Notes under the pieces: generated by a model
Seen by the model: only the letters and a program-made list of their open reading frames with translations
What the model was told of the DNA's origin: nothing
The model's database searches: none
Origin: JAYVJH01 sp043777595
Lineage (GTDB): Bacteria; Bacteroidota; Bacteroidia; Cytophagales; Spirosomataceae
Length of the DNA stretch: 64,000 nucleotides
Reading direction: 5' to 3'
Assembly (NCBI GenBank): GCA_043777595.1
Contig: JAYWHT010000004.1
Coordinates: 1 to 64,000, forward strand
In this document: piece by piece, positions 25,943 to 34,956 of the stretch
Numbering within the stretch: position 1 is the stretch's first letter
How the letters are laid out: every line of letters starts with the position of its first letter
Translations under genes and position numbers: made by a program

Positions 25943-27184
25943 ATGAGTTTAGAATTAAGAGTAGCCGCAGCCATTGCATTTTTTGTTTTTCACTTTTCAT
26001 TTTTCACTAACAAAGTGCAAGCGCAGTTATATGCTTCGTCCGATTTTGACAAAAAATATACGGCTCTGCTCTCAAACCCTGCCGTACAAATCGAAGCCAC
26101 CGAAGCTATCAATAAACTGTATGGTTTTAAGTTTGCCGAGGCCGATGTAGAGTTTCGTTGGCTCAGATACAAATATCCCAACCACCCTATGCCCTATTTT
26201 TTGATGGGTTTGGCCGAATGGTGGAAAATTGTACCCAACACCGAAGACGACCGCTACGATGACCGTTGTTTGGCTTTGATGGATACCTGCATTAGTATTG
26301 CCGAAAAACTCTATGACTCAAAAGAAGACAAAACCGAAGCCTCGTTTTTTTTGTCGGGGGCTTATGCTTTCAAAGGGCGTATTCATTCAGAGCGCAAACA
26401 CTGGACTCGGGCTACATTGGCAGGGAAAAGCGCACTCAAATACCTCCAAAGAAGCAAAGGGGCGGCAGAACTAAACCCAGAATTGGTTTTTGGCGATGGC
26501 CTGTATGACTATTTTTCTATGTGGATTCCCGAAAATTATCCATTACTCAAACCTATTTTGTGGTTGTTTCCGAAAGGCAACAAACAAAAGGGAATTGAAG
26601 AATTGGAAAAAACGGCCAATAACGCTTTTTATACCCGTACCGAAGCCCGTTATTTTTTATTGCAAATTTATGGCTACGAAAACCAATACGCCAAGTCGTA
26701 TGATTTGGCTAAATATATGTGGGAAACTTATCCACAAAATCCGTATTTTGAGCGGTATTATTTGCGGTCGGCATTTGTACGTGGCCTCACCGCCGAAGCC
26801 GAGGCAAGAGCATTGAGCATCATGGCCAAAATAAATGCGGGGCAAGTTGGCTACGAGCCTGTAAGTGGGCGCAATGCTGCTTATGTGCTGGCTTATTATG
26901 CCCAAAACTACAAAAAAGACACACCCAAAGCCAAAGAATACTACCAACGAACTATTGATTTTGCAACCGAAACGAAGGCTTTTACATCGGGCTATTATCT
27001 GTCGTCGTTGATGGCTCTGGCCAAAATAGCCGAAACCGAAAAAGACTATGAAACGGCCACAAACAATTATAAACTGATAATAGACAAAGCCGAGCGCAAA
27101 GAAAGCCAATACAAAGATGCTAAAAAAGCCCTCTCAGACCTAACCAAACTCAAAAGAGAAGAGCGCAGAAAACGGCGAGAATAA
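25943..27184 (+). CDS. secreted TPR-repeat protein
   Basis: 413 aa when started at ATG 25943; an upstream TTG at 25907 would add 12 residues before the signal peptide and is not favoured. Signal peptide ends FFTNKVQAQ. The rest is helical, with tetratricopeptide-like pairs (PMPYFLMGLAEWW, EARYFLLQIYGYENQYAKSY, AKEYYQRTIDFA, YETATNNYKLIIDKAERKES) and a strongly basic end KREERRKRRE. Such proteins act as periplasmic or outer-membrane scaffolds. It follows galM by about 70 bases and ends at a strong terminator. Confidence 0.75.
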   Translation: MSLELRVAAAIAFFVFHFSFFTNKVQAQLYASSDFDKKYTALLSNPAVQIEATEAINKLYGFKFAEADVEFRWLRYKYPNHPMPYFLMGLAEWWKIVPNTEDDRYDDRCLALMDTCISIAEKLYDSKEDKTEASFFLSGAYAFKGRIHSERKHWTRATLAGKSALKYLQRSKGAAELNPELVFGDGLYDYFSMWIPENYPLLKPILWLFPKGNKQKGIEELEKTANNAFYTRTEARYFLLQIYGYENQYAKSYDLAKYMWETYPQNPYFERYYLRSAFVRGLTAEAEARALSIMAKINAGQVGYEPVSGRNAAYVLAYYAQNYKKDTPKAKEYYQRTIDFATETKAFTSGYYLSSLMALAKIAETEKDYETATNNYKLIIDKAERKESQYKDAKKALSDLTKLKREERRKRRE

Positions 27185-27224
27185 TAAAAGCCACGAACCT
27201 CAATTAGTTCGTGGCTTTTATTAT
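27181..27224. terminator. bidirectional terminator
   Basis: Perfect 18-bp stem: 27181-27198 pairs with 27207-27224 around CTCAATTA. The outer part is A/T rich, giving T runs on both strands, so it ends both the TPR gene (+) and the SusD gene (-). Confidence 0.92.
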
Positions 27225-27242
27225 CAATCTAAAACCTCAGAT

Positions 27243-28778
27243 TTACTTATCCCACCATACTTTCGAGTCCAAGTCGTCCGCTCCCATGCGGCTGATGGCT
27301 TCTTTGACATTGGCGTTATTGACCGAAATTTCTGAATTTGGGTACGTCAGGCGGCGAATGAACGTGCCTTTGATGCCTTTGCCAGGAAATGGATTGGGTG
27401 CAAGTACTGGAAAACCCGACCGACGAAAGTTAGCAAATGCCTCTGGGCCGTTCAAAAACGAAGCTACCCAATATTGTGTATTGATTTGCTCGAAGGCTTT
27501 GGCTGTATTGTAGGGGTTGTCTTTGAGGTAAGTGTCGATGGCCGCTGGCGCAACGCCTGCGCCTGCATCGTAGCTGGCCAACTGCTCCATGTGCGCCCGC
27601 ACGCCACTGGCATAGTAAGCGGCGGCGGTGGCGGCTGTTACCCAGCCTCGTTGGGCGGCCTCGGCCAATAGCAACTGCGTTTGGGCGTGTGTTACCAAAA
27701 ACAACGGTGCGGTGTTTTTGGCCATACGGGTTCTGTCCACCTGCGAAAAGTCATAAAAACTTGCCAACTTATTGGCCGTTACTTGGCTGCTGATAGTGCT
27801 ATTGTCAAACCCAAACGGCATACCGATTTGTAATGCAGGGTCAGTAGTGGCACGTGAGGCGATTTGCTCTGGCCCCGATTTTGCTCCTACATAGCGCACA
27901 GCGATTGACTTCAACCGTGGGTCGTTGGTGCTTTTGAGGTAGTCGGCAAAGGGAGCGGCCAAATAGACGTTGGCGGCCTCGGTCGAGTTCAATAAGTTAC
28001 CGATTCCGTTTACATAGTTGGCATCGTGCTTCACAAAGGCATTATCGGCATTGGCGGCCATTACGCCACCCGCTACCGCTTTTTGTACAGCCGCTTGAGC
28101 GGCAGCGGCATCAATTTTGGTAAGGCGCATACCTGCCCGTAGGAGTAGTGAGTAGCCGTATTTTTTCCAAAGAGCCACATTGCCGCCATACAACACATCG
28201 GCACTTTCAATGGCTTTTGAGGCATCTAAGGCCGCTGAAGCATCACCTAATTCTTTGATGAGGTCGGTATAAATAGCTTGTTGGGTGTCATATTTAGGGA
28301 AAACCACTTGGTCAGTATAGCCTTTGGCGGCATCGGCGTAGGGTATTTCGCCATACGAGTCGGTCAAAATCATAAAAGCATTGGCCTGCAAAATACGAGC
28401 CATATTGTACAGATTACTACGAGCGGTATTGGTTTTGGTAGTAATAATGACATCGTAAGTATTGCGAATCACGCTGCGGTAATAACGCTGCCAGTTTTGT
28501 ACGGTATTGTCCCGATTGTCTTGGTTAAAGTTTGCACCTGTCAAAACCCCCGAGTTGGGTGTTATCATTTGTTGTACGATGCCTATTTCATAAAAAATAG
28601 TACCTGACGGAAACGACATATTTACCGTCGCATTGTTCAACGTAAAAACAGGGTTAATGGCCGTAGCAGCCGTTTTGTTGATGTTGAGTTCGTCAAAGCC
28701 TTTGTCGCAGCTCCCCAAAAAGCCTCCTAACCCCCAGAGGGAGAATAAAAGCAGTATTTTTTTTAAAATATTTTTCAT
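27243..28778 (-). CDS. SusD/RagB-type substrate-binding lipoprotein (SusD-like_2)
   Basis: 511 aa. The signal peptide KKILLLFSLWGLGGFLGSC has the lipobox Cys at residue 24. The mature part (GFDELNINKTAATAINPVFTLNNA, then QNWQRYYRSVIRNTYDVI) is typical of the SusD-like_2 / nutrient-binding group. It sits on the cell surface and hands substrate to the SusC channel encoded immediately upstream. Unusually, the hydrophobic core of the signal (SLWGLGGFL) is encoded by a palindromic repeat arm at 28721-28746. It follows SusC by 70 bases, which hold the inverted partner arm. Confidence 0.9.
   Translation of the reverse strand: MKNILKKILLLFSLWGLGGFLGSCDKGFDELNINKTAATAINPVFTLNNATVNMSFPSGTIFYEIGIVQQMITPNSGVLTGANFNQDNRDNTVQNWQRYYRSVIRNTYDVIITTKTNTARSNLYNMARILQANAFMILTDSYGEIPYADAAKGYTDQVVFPKYDTQQAIYTDLIKELGDASAALDASKAIESADVLYGGNVALWKKYGYSLLLRAGMRLTKIDAAAAQAAVQKAVAGGVMAANADNAFVKHDANYVNGIGNLLNSTEAANVYLAAPFADYLKSTNDPRLKSIAVRYVGAKSGPEQIASRATTDPALQIGMPFGFDNSTISSQVTANKLASFYDFSQVDRTRMAKNTAPLFLVTHAQTQLLLAEAAQRGWVTAATAAAYYASGVRAHMEQLASYDAGAGVAPAAIDTYLKDNPYNTAKAFEQINTQYWVASFLNGPEAFANFRRSGFPVLAPNPFPGKGIKGTFIRRLTYPNSEISVNNANVKEAISRMGADDLDSKVWWDK
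28721..28746 (+). repeat. palindrome arm inside SusD signal peptide
   Basis: AGCCTCC, spacer, then CCCCC-AGA-GGG: same family as the elements in the restriction-modification gene. It pairs with the inverted arm at 28817-28842. Confidence 0.8.
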
Positions 28779-28816
28779 ATTATTTATTGTTATTAGTTTG
28801 AAATCCCCGTAAAAAT

Positions 28817-28842
28817 GTTCCCCTTTTGGGGGTTAGGGGGCT
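28817..28842 (-). repeat. palindrome arm between susC and susD genes
   Basis: Read on the reverse strand it starts AGCCCCCTAACCCCC and continues AAAAGGGG, the same family. Together with 28721-28746 it makes an inverted pair about 70 bases apart that could form a large hairpin in the mRNA between SusC and SusD. Confidence 0.8.
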
Positions 28843-28848
28843 TGGCTT

Positions 28849-31800
28849 TTAAAATTTAAGGTTCAAATTAAATCCCATACTTCTCGTTGTAGGCAAACCT
28901 GTTGATTCCATACCCACGAGGTTGTCGGACGAATAGCCAAACGACTCGGGGTCGATGTTGTCCACCCATTTTTTTAGCATCAGCACGTTGTTGGCCACAA
29001 AACTCAACTTAGCCGACTTGATGAACAAGTTTTTGGGTAAATTTTTGCTTAGGTCATAGCCCACCGTAATCTGACGTAGTTTCCAGTAGCCACCATTATA
29101 AATCACAGGCTCAATCAATGCCAACGATCGCACCACCGACCAGTAGTCTTGTGGGTTGGCTTTGACTGTATTGGGTTCGCCTTTGTCGTTTACACCTACG
29201 CCCACAACACCACCTTGGTCTCGGCCGGGCAGTGTCATTTTGTTCAGGCCATGGCGCACCAAGTTGAAGTTTGTACCCGATAGCATCATATTACCCAGTT
29301 TAAAATCAATCAAAGCCGATACGTTGAAACCTTTGTAACTAATGCTATTGTTAATTCCGCCTACCCATTTAGGCAATGCCGAGCCGTAAGAAATCAAGTC
29401 GGCGGTACGAAGTGGAATACCATTTGCTCCAAAAACCTGTTGGCCCGTGGCATCACGCTTAAAACCAAAACCATAAATCTGCCCCATTTCTTGGCCGACT
29501 ACTTGCCGCAACTCACCATTGAAAACGTGCGTACCAACCGTAATGCGCTCGCCCTCGGTGTCGGTCAAGAGGCTCAATACTTTGGTTTTGTTGTACGAAA
29601 CATTGAAACTCAAATCCCATTTAAAATCTTTTGACTTCACTGGCACCAAGCCCAACAACATCTCAAAGCCGTTGTTTTGGCTGCTTCCGCTGTTGATGAG
29701 GCGGCTCACAAAACCCGAAGCATCAGATATTTGAGCCGATACGATTTGGTCTTTGGTGAGTTTTTGGTAAATAGCTGCATCAACAGAGACACGGTTATTG
29801 AATAATTTTAATTCTAAACCAACTTCTTTTTCGGACGTTCGCATAGGTCGCAAACCCGCATTAGGCACGACCGTTCCTTGCGAGCCGCCCACAGGTTGAG
29901 CTGCTCCCGCTGGGTTTGGCAATAGGTTGGCATTGATGCCATAAAACAAATTATTGGCATAAGGCCCTACGTCTGTATCGCTACCTACCTCGGCATAAGC
30001 CACCCGTACTTTACCAAAATTGAGCCAATTGGGTACTTGATTAAACGCCTGCGAAAATACAAAACTACCTGATACTGATGGATAGACAATGCTACGGTTT
30101 TCGGGAGCAAGTGTCGAAAACCAGTCATTTCGGGCTGTTATGTTCAAATACAAAAAATCTTTGTACGAAAACTCACCCGAACCATAGACCGAGTTTACGG
30201 CTCGTTCAGACAAACTATATAACGGGTCTTTGACACGGCCATTCATAACAGTATAAAGGCCACGTACCACAAAATCAGTTACTTGGGTTGAGTTTAAGTC
30301 TGAGCGGCGGTACATTTGGTTGCCACCGAGTGTAATGTCCACACCAAAATCGCCAAACTTCTTTGTTCCCACAATCAAGAGGTCGGTATTGGTTTCTCTA
30401 AATCTACGAGATTCTTGGGTATATACTCCATTTACAAAACCAGCTGGTGCAGCCGCCAACGAAGCCTGTCCCGTTGGGAAGTTGTTATAGTCTTGGTCTC
30501 GGCTCCAATAGTCTTGCCCGATTCTTCCCTGTACGTATAGCCAAGACGTGATGTTATATTTGAGCGAGATATTACCAAAAATCCTATCACGAGTAATATT
30601 CTGAAATTGCTCGGCCAGTGTAAAATACGGGTTGGTACGGTTCATAAAACGTGAGTAAATAAACTCGTTGCCAGCGGCATTGTATTTTTTTTCGTTCAAT
30701 AAATCAAAAGGCATGGTATTGGCCATGTTATAAACTGCCGTCGGAATAGAATTGTCTTGATTGGCGATATTTGGGGGGTTTTTGTTGAACTCATTAGAAT
30801 AATTCATGCTACCTGCTACGCTCAGGTTCTTGGCCAAATCGTACCCAAAACCTAAGTTTACAGTTTTGCGATTGAAACTATTGTTAGATACAATGCCCTT
30901 GCTGTCCATGTTGGCAAACGACAAATTAAAACCGCCTTTGTCGGACGTAGAAGCTATCGAAACAGTATTAGAAAAATTTGAACCATTCCTAAAAAACTTA
31001 CGGATACGGCCTGTTTGTGCTTCATACGGAACGGTAACGCCATCGAATAAAACTTGTGTCATGCCAGGTTGGATTTTTTCACCAAACGACCACTGTCCTG
31101 ATGTTGGGTTGGCGGCTTGCGGCCTAAGGTTGTTTTCGCCTTGGCCATATTCGTATTGATAATCAGTAAAATCGAGCGGTGTTTCGTTGGTATAATTACT
31201 GTTGAAGGTTACGCCAATGCCTTTGTTGTCGCCTCTCGACTTAGTCGTAATCATTATCACGCCGTCTTTGGCACGTGAGCCGTAGAGTGCGGCGGCGGTT
31301 GCACCTTTCAGTACGGTCATGCTCTCGATGTCGTCGGGATTGACAGAACTCAAACCGTCGCCACCGTCGGAAGTATTGCCACCGCCACGCACGCCAATCG
31401 AGTTGTCGGCTGAGGCGTTGCCTGGGTTTGTGCCAAAGTTAGTGTTGTCAATCGGTACTCCATTGATGACGATGAGCGGGCTATTTTGCCCCGAAATCGA
31501 AGACTGTCCCCGAATCCTGATTTTAGATGTTCCTGCTGGCCCTGTTCCCAATCCCGATATATTTACACCAGCAATTTTACCTTGTAGGGTATTCATAAAA
31601 TTGGGCGAACGGTTTTCGGTAATAGTCTGTGCATTGACGGTAGTGGTAGCATAGCCTAATTTTTTGGCTTCTTTTTTGATACCCAGCGCAGTTACAACGA
31701 CTTCTTGCAAGGCTTCGGCAGACTCCGTGAGCGATACATCAATCTTGGCCTCGTTTCTGACCAAAAAATCTTTGCTTGAATAGCCAATAAAGCTAAAAAC

Positions 31801-32019
31801 CAACGTGCCATTGGTAGGTACACTGATTGTATAAGTACCATTTATGTCGGTTGTAGTACCTGTATTTGTACCTTTGACTAATACCGATACGCCAGCCAGC
31901 ATCTGTTTGTTGGCATCAGACACCGTTCCGCTCACACGGTTTTGGGCCCAAGCCAGCGTTTGAAAAAGTACCAGTAGCATTACTAAAAATGCCTTTGGTG
32001 AACGTAATTGTTTTTTCAT
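28849..32019 (-). CDS. SusC/RagA-type TonB-linked outer-membrane protein
   Basis: 1056 aa from the ATG at 32019, which begins MKKQLRSPKAFLVMLLVLFQ and a signal ending LAWAQ. Then come a carboxypeptidase-like domain (VSGTVSDANKQMLAGVSVLVKG), the SusC signature ALGIKKEAKKLGYATTTV, a plug (LQGKIAGVNISGLG, IRIRGQSSISG, ATAAALYGSRAKDGVIMITTK) and a barrel ending MGFNLNLKF. It forms the TonB-driven channel capped by the SusD partner. An apparent 47-residue extension up to 32160 is not used; it reads through intergenic hairpins. Confidence 0.95.
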   Translation of the reverse strand: MKKQLRSPKAFLVMLLVLFQTLAWAQNRVSGTVSDANKQMLAGVSVLVKGTNTGTTTDINGTYTISVPTNGTLVFSFIGYSSKDFLVRNEAKIDVSLTESAEALQEVVVTALGIKKEAKKLGYATTTVNAQTITENRSPNFMNTLQGKIAGVNISGLGTGPAGTSKIRIRGQSSISGQNSPLIVINGVPIDNTNFGTNPGNASADNSIGVRGGGNTSDGGDGLSSVNPDDIESMTVLKGATAAALYGSRAKDGVIMITTKSRGDNKGIGVTFNSNYTNETPLDFTDYQYEYGQGENNLRPQAANPTSGQWSFGEKIQPGMTQVLFDGVTVPYEAQTGRIRKFFRNGSNFSNTVSIASTSDKGGFNLSFANMDSKGIVSNNSFNRKTVNLGFGYDLAKNLSVAGSMNYSNEFNKNPPNIANQDNSIPTAVYNMANTMPFDLLNEKKYNAAGNEFIYSRFMNRTNPYFTLAEQFQNITRDRIFGNISLKYNITSWLYVQGRIGQDYWSRDQDYNNFPTGQASLAAAPAGFVNGVYTQESRRFRETNTDLLIVGTKKFGDFGVDITLGGNQMYRRSDLNSTQVTDFVVRGLYTVMNGRVKDPLYSLSERAVNSVYGSGEFSYKDFLYLNITARNDWFSTLAPENRSIVYPSVSGSFVFSQAFNQVPNWLNFGKVRVAYAEVGSDTDVGPYANNLFYGINANLLPNPAGAAQPVGGSQGTVVPNAGLRPMRTSEKEVGLELKLFNNRVSVDAAIYQKLTKDQIVSAQISDASGFVSRLINSGSSQNNGFEMLLGLVPVKSKDFKWDLSFNVSYNKTKVLSLLTDTEGERITVGTHVFNGELRQVVGQEMGQIYGFGFKRDATGQQVFGANGIPLRTADLISYGSALPKWVGGINNSISYKGFNVSALIDFKLGNMMLSGTNFNLVRHGLNKMTLPGRDQGGVVGVGVNDKGEPNTVKANPQDYWSVVRSLALIEPVIYNGGYWKLRQITVGYDLSKNLPKNLFIKSAKLSFVANNVLMLKKWVDNIDPESFGYSSDNLVGMESTGLPTTRSMGFNLNLKF

Positions 32020-32103
32020 TAGGGTTTTATTTAGAAATTTAAAAAATATATTAGAGTAATTGAGTTTTCTGAAAATTTTTGAGGTAAAAAAATTACGATT
32101 CCT

Positions 32104-32149
32104 TGGTCTGTGTCTCACAGACCAGAGCAATGTCCTGTGGAGACACAGG
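32104..32149. repeat. pair of inverted hairpins upstream of susC
   Basis: First hairpin: 9-bp stem 32104-32112/32116-32124 (TGGTCTGTG/CACAGACCA) with loop TCT. Second: 6-bp stem 32134-32139/32144-32149 (CCTGTG/CACAGG) with loop GAGA. The second is roughly an inverted copy of the first (CTGTG-AGACACAG), as in bacterial REP pairs. Confidence 0.75.
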
Positions 32150-32242
32150 CCACGGAGCAACGTGCAAATAAAAATTTGAGTAATAGATTCTTACATTTAC
32201 GCATTTTTGCATTTTATTATTTACACATTACTAATCAGATAT

Positions 32243-33163
32243 TTAACTCTTTGTAACTGCATGCCCACCAAACTCGTTGCGTAGTGCAGCTACTACTTTG
32301 CCAGAAAACGTATCGTCTTGCAAAGACCTGTATCGCATCATCACTGACATAGCAATTACGGGTGTTGGTACGCCCAGTTCCAAGGCTGTTTCGAGTGTCC
32401 ATTTTCCCTCGCCCGACGACTGCATTACGCCTTTGATGGTTTCTAATTTTGGGTCTTTGCCAAAAGCATCGGCGGTGAGTTCCATGAGCCAGCTTCGTAC
32501 CACCGACCCCTGATTGAACAACTTCGCTACGGCTTCAAAATCAATGTCATAATGGCTTTTTTCAAACACCTCGAAGCCCTCGGCTATGGCTTGCATCATA
32601 CCGTATTCTATGCCGTTGTGTACCATTTTTACAAAATGCCCACTACCTGCCAGACCCGTATAAAGATACCCATCGGCAACGGCAATAGACTTGAAAACAG
32701 GCTCACAATAATCGAACACTTCTCGCTCGCCACCTACCATGGCACATACTCCATTTCTGGCTCCGCTTACTCCTCCGCTCGTACCACAATCTAAGAAGTC
32801 AATGCCACTCTCTTTCAATAAGTTATGGCGAGCTACCGATGTTTTATAAAACGAATTTCCACCTTCAATTACAATGTCGCTTTTGTTTAGAAGTAAAGCC
32901 AAATCTGAAACTACTCTATCTACAATTTCGCCTGCGGGTATCATCAGCCAAATTACTTTTCTGCCTTTTAACTGGCCAACCAAATCGGCCAAACTGTTGG
33001 CCGCTACAACGCCCTCCGCTTCGATTTTTGAGCGACTCTCAGCCGATACGTCAAAAGCCACAACCTCAAAACCTTTGTCTTTGAGATTGAGTGCCAACGG
33101 ATAACCCATTTTACCAAGTCCTACTACACCAATTTGCGTTATGCTTTCTGTTTGGTTATTCAT
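32243..33163 (-). CDS. gnd: 6-phosphogluconate dehydrogenase, short (NAD-type) form
   Basis: 306 aa; oxidises 6-phosphogluconate to ribulose 5-phosphate and CO2. It begins with the Rossmann motif IGVVGLGKMGYPLALNL. Substrate motifs: EGGNSFYKTS, LDCGTSGGVSGARNG, and the catalytic region GSGHFVKMVHNGIEYGMMQ. Length about 300 aa is that of the YqeC/GndA-like group, which often uses NAD, against about 470 aa for the long NADP enzyme. It works with the gluconokinase upstream and shares an upstream motif with it. Confidence 0.92.
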   Translation of the reverse strand: MNNQTESITQIGVVGLGKMGYPLALNLKDKGFEVVAFDVSAESRSKIEAEGVVAANSLADLVGQLKGRKVIWLMIPAGEIVDRVVSDLALLLNKSDIVIEGGNSFYKTSVARHNLLKESGIDFLDCGTSGGVSGARNGVCAMVGGEREVFDYCEPVFKSIAVADGYLYTGLAGSGHFVKMVHNGIEYGMMQAIAEGFEVFEKSHYDIDFEAVAKLFNQGSVVRSWLMELTADAFGKDPKLETIKGVMQSSGEGKWTLETALELGVPTPVIAMSVMMRYRSLQDDTFSGKVVAALRNEFGGHAVTKS

Positions 33164-33233
33164 TTTTGTTGTCTAATGTATTGTTTGAAGAAATCTGATT
33201 TGTCTTTTTAGCTTACAGAACTCTCTGAATTTC

Positions 33234-33258
33234 ACAGAAAAATTCCGTATTTTTCTGT
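33234..33258. promoter_or_regulatory. 10-bp inverted repeat upstream of gnd
   Basis: ACAGAAAAAT and ATTTTTCTGT (33234-33243, 33249-33258) form a perfect palindrome around TCCGT, 71 bases before the gnd ATG. It overlaps the motif 33241-33260, also found in front of the gluconokinase gene, and is a candidate operator. Confidence 0.55.
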
Positions 33259-33260
33259 AC
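33241..33260 (-). promoter_or_regulatory. motif shared with gluconokinase upstream region
   Basis: AATTCCGTATTTTTCTGTAC on the plus strand. A near copy occurs at 34844-34864. Both lie about 80-100 bases before the ATG of their gene, suggesting one regulator for gnd and the kinase. Confidence 0.55.
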
Positions 33261-33322
33261 TTTTATTTTGATAATTTACTAATTTACAGCACTGCATTTA
33301 ACTCACGACACCATACTCACGA

Positions 33323-34762
33323 CTATTTAAGAGATTGATATATATTCTTAAATTTTTCTAATTGCGTGTTATAAAATGTTTTATCGTCAATCTGCGGAGC
33401 AAAAATCACAACTGGGGGATTGGCTGACAAATGTTCAAAATCGTGAATATAGTCTAATGCCCGCATCACCATCAGGGTAGCGCCCCAAGCCGAATGTTCG
33501 TTGGTTTGGGTAACGTGTACATTCAGCCCCAACACGTCAGACAATAGCTGCAACACAATGGGCGAAACCGCCGAGCCACCACCCACTTTGACCGACTTAA
33601 ATGTTTGATTTTGTAAAACGCCAATACTTTCGACTATCTGCTTGACGTTGAGCAAAATACCCTCCATGAGTGCCTTGGCCAGGTGCCGTCTCGAATGGTG
33701 CATTTTGAGGCCATGAAATGTCCCTGTCGCCGCCGAGTCCCAGACTGGCGCACGCTCGCCTTGCATATATGGCACGCACATTACGCCCTCTGCCCCAGCC
33801 GCAACGCTGTCTATCCATTCATAAAAAGTACCATAATTGTTGTCAGCAAAGTTTTTGACAAACCATTCAACCACAATGCCCCCATTGTTTGAGCCTCCGC
33901 CTACCACGTAGTGATTGGGTGCCAAATAATAACAAAAAGTGCTTTTGTTGTTGTTAATCAATGGTTTTTTAACAACAGCTCTGGCCGCCGAACTTGTGCC
34001 AACCGTAACCGCAATCGTACCTTCTGACACCGCCCCAGCACCCAAATTGGCCAAACAACCGTCGCTCGCACCTATGACAATATTTGTACCTTTTGGAAAC
34101 AATATGCTATCTACGCAAGTCCTGATGGTGAGGGTGTCTATTGGAGTAGATAGCTTGTCGGTGCTAAGGTTGAGCCTTTGTAGGCACGGCTCGTACCATT
34201 GGTTTTGGTGAATGTCAAACATTCCAGTAGCACTTGCAACTGAAAAATCGACTTCATAATGCCCCGTTAATTTATGCCAAATCCATTCTTTAATGCCAAT
34301 CAATTTATGTGCTTTCGACAACCAATCTGTATTGTTTTGCGTTGCCCAGAGTAACTTAGCGAAAGGTGTCATGGCATGAAGTGGCACACCTACCGACTCA
34401 TAAAAAACATCACCTTCGGTACTCAAAATAGCCTCTACGGTGGCTTCGGCACGGTTGTCAGACCATATCATGAGATCGGTAAGTGGATTTCCATCGGCAT
34501 CAACGGGCATAATTGAGTGCATGGCTGCGCTAAAACCTACTCCAGCCAATGTGTAAGATACATCGACAGAATCTAAAACTCGATTGACCGATGCACGTAC
34601 AGCTTCCCATATTGTTTCGGGTTTCTGAACGGCTTGATTGACTGTTGGATAAAACGTTGGATACGACACCCCAGCCGTAACCAAGGCATAGCCACGCTGG
34701 TCGAATGCGATTACTTTGGTGCTGGTAGTGCCGAGGTCAAGGCCAATAAAATAGGGAGTCAT
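33323..34762 (-). CDS. gntK: FGGY-family carbohydrate kinase, probable gluconokinase
   Basis: 479 aa. It opens with the FGGY phosphate motif IGLDLGTTSTKVIAFD. Later are SDGCLANLGAGAVSEG, TVGTSSAARAV and VGGGSAVSPIVLQLLSDVLG, the second FGGY signature. FGGY kinases act on xylulose, gluconate, glycerol and others. The gluconate call rests on the neighbouring gnd gene, the shared upstream motif, and the MHSIMPVD region seen in gluconokinases; it would yield 6-phosphogluconate, the substrate of gnd. Confidence 0.82.
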   Translation of the reverse strand: MTPYFIGLDLGTTSTKVIAFDQRGYALVTAGVSYPTFYPTVNQAVQKPETIWEAVRASVNRVLDSVDVSYTLAGVGFSAAMHSIMPVDADGNPLTDLMIWSDNRAEATVEAILSTEGDVFYESVGVPLHAMTPFAKLLWATQNNTDWLSKAHKLIGIKEWIWHKLTGHYEVDFSVASATGMFDIHQNQWYEPCLQRLNLSTDKLSTPIDTLTIRTCVDSILFPKGTNIVIGASDGCLANLGAGAVSEGTIAVTVGTSSAARAVVKKPLINNNKSTFCYYLAPNHYVVGGGSNNGGIVVEWFVKNFADNNYGTFYEWIDSVAAGAEGVMCVPYMQGERAPVWDSAATGTFHGLKMHHSRRHLAKALMEGILLNVKQIVESIGVLQNQTFKSVKVGGGSAVSPIVLQLLSDVLGLNVHVTQTNEHSAWGATLMVMRALDYIHDFEHLSANPPVVIFAPQIDDKTFYNTQLEKFKNIYQSLK

Positions 34763-34843
34763 TTGGTAGAATTAAAATTTAAAGTCAGACCGTGTCGTTT
34801 TACATCACAAATTTAGGGTTGTTACCAAATCTATTTTTTGTAT

Positions 34844-34864
34844 AATTCCTGCATTTTTTTGTAC
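34844..34864 (-). promoter_or_regulatory. motif shared with gnd upstream region
   Basis: AATTCCTGCATTTTTTTGTAC on the plus strand, 82-102 bases before the kinase ATG. It matches the gnd motif at 33241-33260 in nearly all positions at the same distance. Confidence 0.55.
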
Positions 34865-34910
34865 AAATTAGTCAGAAGTAAAAAAGTATTTTTAGCTTTA
34901 TTTTGATTTT

Positions 34911-34951
34911 AAGGTAGTAAATTATAACTTTAACTTTTAATTTACTACCTT
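34911..34951 (+). promoter_or_regulatory. 14-bp perfect inverted repeat before the DUF4143 ATPase
   Basis: AAGGTAGTAAATTA (34911-34924) and its exact complement (34938-34951) with a 13-base spacer, ending 5 bases before the ATG at 34957. It is either an operator for autoregulation or an mRNA hairpin over the start site. Confidence 0.75.
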
Positions 34952-34956
34952 ATTTT

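Noticed and set aside
28849..32160. SusC reading frame extended 47 residues upstream
   Set aside because: The extra part reads through the intergenic hairpin pair at 32104-32149; the ATG at 32019 gives a normal signal peptide.
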